Below are positions 9,608 through 14,000 of a stretch of DNA of 14,000 nt, piece after piece. How positions within the stretch are numbered: the first letter of the stretch is position 1; each line of letters starts with the position of its first letter. Below the pieces are notes generated by a model, which was not told where the DNA came from, ran no database searches, and was given only the letters and a program-made list of their open reading frames with translations. The position numbers and the translations under genes are program-made. The DNA comes from Chrysomallon squamiferum. Its lineage: Eukaryota; Mollusca; Gastropoda; Neomphalida; Peltospiridae. The DNA is taken from NCBI GenBank assembly GCA_012295275.1, contig CM022673.1, positions 17,897,310 to 17,911,309 on the forward strand, read 5' to 3'.

Positions 9608-10494
9608 CCTTAAATTTTAACAATCTGATTGTCACATTTGTCAGGCAACATGAAAATGTTGATTACAGTTATTATTTTATTTGATGTGAGGATCTGTAGT
9701 TTCACATTAAATCATAAATGTCACACAAATCTATTCACACAGCTGTTTTCTTCACAGACTTCATAAGGATAAAAAGTTTAATTTTTAAGAAAAGAATTAA
9801 TTATATGTGTGTTGAGTTATTAAGAAATACTGGTGTTTGGAAATTTGACCTTTTTGTTATTCTGTTTATAGATTCAGTCACATCAATGTTATCTAAATAT
9901 TAGGGAAAAAAATATTGAAAAAAAAAAAAAATAAAGAAACTAATGAAGTTCATTAAGATTGTGTTATTGTTTTATTAAGTAGTAATATTTTTCATTTGTT
10001 GCCACATAAAAAATTCTGTTTAATTAATGATTTTGTTTGGGGGGAATACATTATTGAATATAACATTTGTACATGGCTGTATCATCTTGTAATTTATAAT
10101 TGTTACAAAATTTTCTTTTCAGCACAGTTTGTTGTGTTAACAAACTTCTTGTTAACCTTTTACAAAACTTGAACAAAAACAGTTTAAAAATAATAATAAT
10201 TGTTTTTATTCTTTTTCTTGTTCTTAATATAAATTTAAATTTACAAACATTTCAAATCAACATATTGCATTTAAAAAAATATTTTTCCATTAACTAATTA
10301 AGCTATTTTTAAAACAAGAACAACCACAACCACAACAATAGAATTAGATAAACAAATCACAATAAAAATAATAATAAAAATCATAGGATATTTTACTTCT
10401 AACTTAATCTGAAACAAAAACAAAACATTTCTGTTTTAATTTATTATTTTTAAATTTGTTTTGTATTTTTGAAACGTGTGTTTGTTTGTTTCAG

Positions 10495-10651
10495 TGGACT
10501 GGTACGACGTTGTGTGTGTGTGGCGTTCAGTCGAGACGACTCTGTGATTGTTGTCGGGGACAAGTGTGGAGATGTGTACTGCTTCACCCTCTCAGACCAG
10601 TCCACCCCACCCCAACTCTGCCTCGGTCATCTGTCCATCCTTCTTGACCTG
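10495..10651 (+). CDS. WDR4: WDR4 (tRNA m7G46 methyltransferase non-catalytic subunit), internal exon A
   Basis: WDR4 is the WD40 beta-propeller partner that stabilises METTL1, forming the nuclear enzyme that makes 7-methylguanosine at position 46 of many tRNAs. This exon opens with the last base of a split codon (phase 2) and then reads 52 codons, beginning GLVRRC and ending LGHLSILLDL. Recognisable WDR4 signatures are RRC at the start, GDKCGDVYCF mid-exon (ADKSGDVYSF in human) and LGHLSILLD at the end (LGHLSMLLD in human). From RRC to the exon end the length equals human WDR4 as I remember it, with no gaps, and corresponds to roughly human residues 99-151. The acceptor is a pyrimidine-rich run ending TTTCAG at 10494. 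The donor is CTG followed by GTCAGT, which leaves the frame in phase 0. Without splicing, the frame stops at 10664. The exon is visibly richer in G+C than its surroundings. The family call is very likely right; exact splice ends are inferred. Confidence 0.93.
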
Positions 10652-10775
10652 GTCAGTACATTTTAAATTAAATAAACAAAATTCAGGGTCTAGTTTTTTT
10701 GAAAAATAAAGAGGAGAAAAATAAATAATTATATTAATGATGAAATAAAGGGGGTTTCTTTTTAAAAATTATTAT

Positions 10776-10872
10776 GTATATATATACACTTCATTTTTTA
10801 TATATATATATAAATTGTTGAAATGTATTGGGTTGCCTCTCTATCTGACTATCTATCTAGCTAGCTATCTCA
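10776..10872. repeat. TA runs and CTAT patch in the WDR4 intron
   Basis: TA runs lie near 10776-10787 and 10799-10812. Degenerate CTAT and CTAG units follow at about 10840-10872. Confidence 0.8.
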
Positions 10873-10963
10873 TTTATTTGTTTACTTTTTAATTTTTTAA
10901 TGAATGTTTTGTATAAATACATTTAATACCACTGTTTATACAAATAGTTATTATATAGTTTAA

Positions 10964-11054
10964 AAATAAATAAATAAATAAATAAATAAAAAGTTATTAT
11001 CTTAGTTTTCCTTTTTATGATTAAAAAGAATATTTATTTATTTATTTATTTATT
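10964..11054. repeat. AAAT/TTTA inverted repeat pair in the WDR4 intron
   Basis: An AAAT run (about 10964-10991) and a TTTA run (about 11032-11054) lie about 40 bases apart in opposite orientation. They could pair as a stem of about 23 bp in the pre-mRNA. Confidence 0.8.
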
Positions 11055-11310
11055 GTTTGTTTCACTTTTGTTTTACATTTATCAAAATGAAAACATGTCT
11101 AAAAATAACACTACTAATACAGCTAATAACAAATAATAACAAAAATAAAGGAAAAAGTAAAAATCATTGTTATGCAGAAATTGTTTTTTTTCATTTAGAC
11201 AGTTATGTTTGGGAATCTTTGTATTAAAATACTTTTAAAAATATAAAAATATAATAAAAATAAAATAATAAAAACATAAAATTTGAATATATTTTTAATA
11301 TTTTTAAAAT

Positions 11311-11385
11311 TTTATTCCTCTGTTCGGAATTGAACTCAGATGTTAACATACACTGTAAGCGTTTTGCTCCAGTAATTCTGTTGTT
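11311..11385 (-). mobile_element. Decayed tRNA-derived SINE relic (cephalopod-like head)
   Basis: Read on the minus strand, this contains GGAGCAAAACGCTTACAGT, then GTTAACATCTGAGTTCAATTCC, broken here as GTTAACATCTGAG and GTTCAATTCC, then GAACAGAGG. GAGTTCAATTCC (plus 11326-11337) matches a tRNA-type B box. The order GAAATGCTTAGCAGT, CGTTACG, CTGAGTTCAAATTCCG, GAGG is the head of abundant octopus and squid SINEs as I remember them. Only part of the head survives, and the side beyond GAGG turns into A+T-rich sequence. It was found by eye, so identity should be treated as probable. Confidence 0.5.
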
Positions 11386-12089
11386 TTCTGTTGATCATTT
11401 CTGTGTCTTTTCCTAGCCATGTCAACAGTGCACTTACCAGCAGTTGTCTATTTTCAGTACAAAACAACAAACACAAAAAAAAGAAGTAATAAAAGCCACT
11501 ACAATTATGATGATTTTCAATGAAGCTCTAATGATAAACGTGTGTATTGCTAATTAACCAAGATTACATCTTTGAGCCACAAAACATACTGTTGTGTTAA
11601 TTCCAGCATTCGTCCTAATCACGAGAAAGGCTTGTTTTTGTCAACGTGCAAATAGTCGTTGAGAAATTAGTATCGACAAAAAAACGTCTAATGAAGACAA
11701 TCCATTATATTGAGTTGTACCTGTTACACACTTCCCAGCCCTGTTATTTCCTTCCCTAACCACTGTCATCTATAATTAGTCCATTCCTCTAATACACACA
11801 CAATTCTTACCTGTTCATCAGAAACCCACTTAAAAAAATCTACTGAAAAACATAGTAATTAGGAGAAATCTAAAATTACCAAGTAGAGTGATAATACTTT
11901 CCTGAAAACAAATGTAAACCTTTGAGAAACTTGATATTCACCTCTTGAGGCTCTCTCTTTTTTTTTCCCTTTCTGGTTATTCAATAATTAAAAGTAAAAT
12001 ATGAAGATAGATTATAAGTATCTTTTTTCTTTCTTTTTAAATTTTTTAAAACATTTTTTATGCTTAATTTTTTTTCTATTTTTTTAGAT

Positions 12090-12117
12090 TTATTATTATT
12101 ATTATTATTATTATTAC
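12090..12117. repeat. (ATT)n microsatellite
   Basis: A short ATT run follows a T-rich stretch (12020-12090) in the intron. Confidence 0.9.
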
Positions 12118-12441
12118 GTTGATGTTTTGTTAAGCAATATTTTTATTATCAAAAAAATTATTTAATGGAAAGAATTAAAAAAATTTAAAATAATCTACTA
12201 GTTTGATTTTAGTACAAATTCAATATTAATTAGTAGATAAATAAAATTATTTGAATTAAGGTTTGTCTTTTAACTTTACTGTAGAATCTATGTTTAAAAA
12301 AAAAAAACTGTTAATGATTTATACTACTTACATTACTTTTCAGAATATAAACATCAGAGAATTAATTTATTACTAAAGATTTAGATTATAATTAAAGATT
12401 ATACTAAATACAATCACTGGGAATAAAAAGAAAATTTTTAA

Positions 12442-12539
12442 ATTATTATTATTATTATTATTATGAACATCATCATCAGTATTTTTTTAATAGCTATTAT
12501 TATAATCATTATGTTCATTATCATAATCATCATCATTAA
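12442..12539. repeat. ATT then ATC/ATT trinucleotide repeat
   Basis: A clean ATT run to about 12464 passes into ATC- and ATT-rich sequence. It keeps the exon B frame open upstream of the true acceptor, so the Ile-rich extension of that frame is intronic. Confidence 0.85.
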
Positions 12540-12548
12540 TTTTGTTTT

Positions 12549-12590
12549 GGTTTTAGTTCAATATTTAATAAATATTCAGGTTTTAGTTCA
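12549..12590 (+). promoter_or_regulatory. WDR4: Direct repeat around the exon B splice acceptor
   Basis: GGTTTTAGTTCA occurs at 12549-12560 and again at 12579-12590, 30 bases apart. The second copy begins at the last base of the favoured CAG acceptor. Each copy carries its own TTTTAG that could act as a 3' splice site, and the 30-base offset keeps the frame. Which AG is used cannot be decided from sequence alone; protein-length conservation favours 12579. Confidence 0.55.
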
Positions 12591-12692
12591 CAGTGATAAA
12601 TACATAGTGACTTGTGACCGAGATGAAAAGATTCGAATCAGTCACTTCCCGAATTCTTACAACATTCACAGTTTTTGTCTGGGACACACAGA
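12580..12692 (+). CDS. WDR4: WDR4 internal exon B
   Basis: This is the next exon of the same gene, continuing the propeller: 37 codons plus two bases (GA) of a split Glu or Asp codon. It starts [20 protein letters not shown] and ends with [19 protein letters not shown] matches the hallmark TADRDEKIRVS of WDR4, and SFCLGHTE is identical to the human segment. The Arg of DEKIR, codon CGA at 12634-12636, aligns with human Arg170, whose change to Leu is linked to primordial dwarfism and weakens the METTL1 complex. The acceptor used here is ATATTCAG ending at 12579 (phase 0), because it keeps the spacing between LLD and DRDEK equal to the human protein. An alternative acceptor, GTTTTAG ending at 12586, is possible. 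The donor GTAAGT at 12693 is a perfect consensus. The protein should continue with Phe-Val in the next exon, which I do not find before 14000. Confidence 0.93.
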
Positions 12693-12837
12693 GTAAGTAC
12701 TGATAAATAATACAGTAAAAATAACAAACATTCCGTTACACGCAGACATTGATAATGATGCATAAAAACACAAGGAAATAAATTTTTGTATGTGTAACTA
12801 CTGGAAGATAGTTTATTATTAATTATTATTATTTATT

Positions 12838-12875
12838 TATTATTATTATTATTATTGTTGTTGTTGTTATTATTA
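12838..12875. repeat. TTA/TTG trinucleotide repeat
   Basis: ATT units, then a short GTT run, then ATT again. Confidence 0.88.
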
Positions 12876-12971
12876 ATTTATTTTATTATGTCTATTTATT
12901 TGTTTCTTTGTTTTATTTATTTTTGTATGTTTTTCAAAATGAAGTTAAAACCAAATTTATCTAATTGTTTT

Positions 12972-13065
12972 ATTACATTACATTACATTACATTACATTA
13001 CATTTTATTTTATTTTATTTTATTTTATTTTATTTTATTTTATTTTATTTTATTTTATTTTATTT
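12972..13065. repeat. Pentanucleotide array switching from CATTA to TTTTA
   Basis: About six ATTAC units change at about 13003 to about twelve TTTTA units with the five-base register kept. The open frame across it encodes only repeated Leu-His-Tyr-Ile and Phe-Tyr-Leu patterns. Confidence 0.93.
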
Positions 13066-13411
13066 AGTTTATTTATGTATGTAGGTATCAATTTGTTGTT
13101 TTTTAAATTGATGATTATTTGCTAAATAAAAAAGTATGACTTTATTCTAGAAGAAACAAAATATAGTTTCTTTTTCATATTATTTGAAAAAAAAAAAATT
13201 GTAAACAAAATATTAAATTTATGGTAAAAAAAAAAGAAAAAAATATTGACGAATAACCTTGTAATGTAACTATGCAATTAAATTAAGAGATACACTGTTC
13301 ATGTTTTTATTACCACTGTAAAATATTTCATTACTTTTCACAAATTTTATGTCCTATCTTTAAAATATTTGGTTTCTTGTTATTTTAGAGTTTTTTGTAT
13401 CTTTTTTTTAA

Positions 13412-13432
13412 TTTTTTTTTTTTTTTTTTTTT
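13412..13432. repeat. Poly-T tract
   Basis: Twenty-one T residues precede TTAATACAAACAG, which resembles a splice acceptor, but the sequence that follows does not encode WDR4. Confidence 0.9.
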
Positions 13433-13849
13433 AATACAAACAGGGAAGACAGTTTTCTACAACAAACATTTCTTTCTGTTAAAAGATAAATTATTCTTTA
13501 ATGCAATGTGACATGATGGGCAAAGGGAGATTATCCACACATTATTAATGCATCAACACATTTTTTATTGGCTCTATCAGTTGGTTATGGATTAGAGATA
13601 ACAAATGCTGATGTTTACTGTTGATAGTTGGTTCAATAAAGAATCAAAGAGATTTAATAGAAAATTCATTTAACAACTAGTGTACTATTGATCAAAAATG
13701 TTTGCCTGTAAGTACAGGTATAGATGTATGTCAAAACAAATAGAAAAATATTTCTGTTTTTTTGTTGTTTTTTTTGCATAATCTTCTCTACATTTGATTA
13801 AAGAGTTGCCTGCAAAAAATTCTTTTTTAAAAAAAGCAAAAATAAAAAT

Positions 13850-13881
13850 ATGATGGTGATGATTATGATTATCACCATCAT
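13850..13881. repeat. Small perfect hairpin
   Basis: ATGATGGTGAT (13850-13860) pairs perfectly with ATCACCATCAT (13871-13881) around the 10-base loop GATTATGATT. A/T-rich flanks (AAATAAAAAT and ATTTATTTTTATTT) could extend the stem after a small bulge. It may have arisen from adjoining TGA and TCA trinucleotides. Confidence 0.8.
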
Positions 13882-13904
13882 CATATTTATTTTTATTTAT
13901 TTAC

Positions 13905-14000
13905 AATAATAACAATAATAATAATAGTAATAATTTTAATAATATTAATAACAATGACAGTAATGATTATAATTAAAAAAAAAAAATAGTGAAAAAAAAA
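13905..14000. repeat. AAT/AAC-rich degenerate trinucleotide repeat and A runs
   Basis: AAT, AAC and AGT units decay into A runs at the window end. It is cut by the window boundary. Confidence 0.8.

Larger units (their letters stand above)
1..10494. other. Upstream region without a supportable exon (5' intron of WDR4 and/or intergenic)
   Basis: Exon A begins in phase 2 at about residue 100 of the family, so at least one upstream exon must exist. I looked for the N-terminal WDR4 signatures (a YFAL-DDSKRL-like segment with a following Trp) on the + strand and did not find them. Either this is one intron longer than 10 kb, or the N-terminal exons are short or divergent and were missed. The non-repetitive stretches at about 860-1130, 1660-2385, 2700-3535, 4500-4880, 5440-5985, 6330-6890, 7050-7585, 7700-8400, 8640-9300 and 9610-10490 contain only short open frames with no recognisable domain and no good paired acceptor and donor sites. 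Confidence 0.6.
10652..12579 (+). other. WDR4: WDR4 intron between exons A and B
   Basis: This 1928-base intron runs from GTCAGT to CAG and joins the exons in phase 0. It is A+T-rich and holds TA runs near 10776-10812, a CTAT patch near 10840-10872, an AAAT/TTTA inverted pair at 10964-11054, a SINE relic near 11311-11385, an ATT microsatellite near 12090-12117 and ATT/ATC repeats at 12442-12539. The stretch 11400-11990 is less repetitive and somewhat richer in G+C, but no frame in it resembles WDR4 and I see no other gene. Confidence 0.85.
12693..14000 (+). other. WDR4: Partial WDR4 intron following exon B
   Basis: The intron starts at the consensus donor GTAAGT and runs off the window. The expected next exon, starting with the last base of a Glu or Asp codon and then Phe-Val, is not visible. 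The content is A+T-rich with a TTA/TTG tract near 12838-12875, a CATTA/TTTTA array, a T tract at 13412-13432, a hairpin at 13850-13881 and an AAT-rich tail from about 13910. The moderately complex stretch 13440-13740 has no supportable coding frame. Confidence 0.75.

Noticed and set aside
9417-9684. Overlapping Cys-Val and His-Thr open frames on both strands.
   Set aside because: They are six-frame products of the GT dinucleotide repeat with no independent coding signal.
12625-12645. GATTCGAATC in exon B looked like a tRNA T-loop.
   Set aside because: It is explained by the conserved EKIRIS codons; there are no acceptor or anticodon arms around it.
13444-13488. Possible third WDR4 exon after a long T tract and CAG.
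   Set aside because: In the required phase it reads EEDSFLQQTFLSVKR and then stops, without the expected Phe-Val or any WDR4 signature.

Overview
This is metazoan nuclear DNA, extremely A+T-rich and crowded with simple-sequence repeats. It has no bacterial-style gene packing, and its coding sequence is split by GT-AG introns. Only one gene can be supported: two consecutive internal exons, on the + strand, of a WDR4 orthologue. WDR4 is the non-catalytic beta-propeller partner of METTL1 in the tRNA m7G46 methyltransferase (Trm82 in yeast, Wuho in Drosophila). The protein matches, the tri- and dinucleotide repeat load and two relics that resemble the tRNA-derived SINEs of cephalopods all point to a mollusc, possibly a cephalopod. 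The gene call is firm. The cephalopod placement is an inference from remembered SINE consensus features.

Layout. Positions 1-10494 hold no exon I can defend. This stretch is either a very long 5' intron of WDR4 or intergenic sequence plus an intron. The roughly 100 N-terminal residues expected for WDR4 were not found in it. It contains a nested TTTA minisatellite (about 490-860), several trinucleotide mosaics (1361-1660, 2388-2691, 3975-4043, 5137-5430), GT/GA compound tracts (4882-5032, 9435-9607), a TC tract of about 40 uninterrupted units (6921-7000), a poly-T/poly-A bounded block (5985-6330), a two-copy tandem duplication (7586-7694), an imperfect long hairpin (8027-8107) and one SINE-like relic (about 4060-4215).

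Positions 10495-10651 are WDR4 exon A. The intron at 10652-12579 carries an AAAT/TTTA inverted pair and a better SINE relic. Positions 12580-12692 are WDR4 exon B. From 12693 to the end is the start of the next intron, with a CATTA-to-TTTTA pentanucleotide array and a small hairpin at 13850-13881. The next coding exon, expected to resume with Phe-Val, is not in the window.

I see no operon, mobile-element protein, CRISPR array, tRNA, rRNA or new multi-gene system. The most informative points are the WDR4 exons, a 30-base in-frame direct repeat straddling the exon B acceptor that offers alternative splice choices, the two SINE relics and the 81-base inverted repeat. Nearly all other open frames are read-through of microsatellites.
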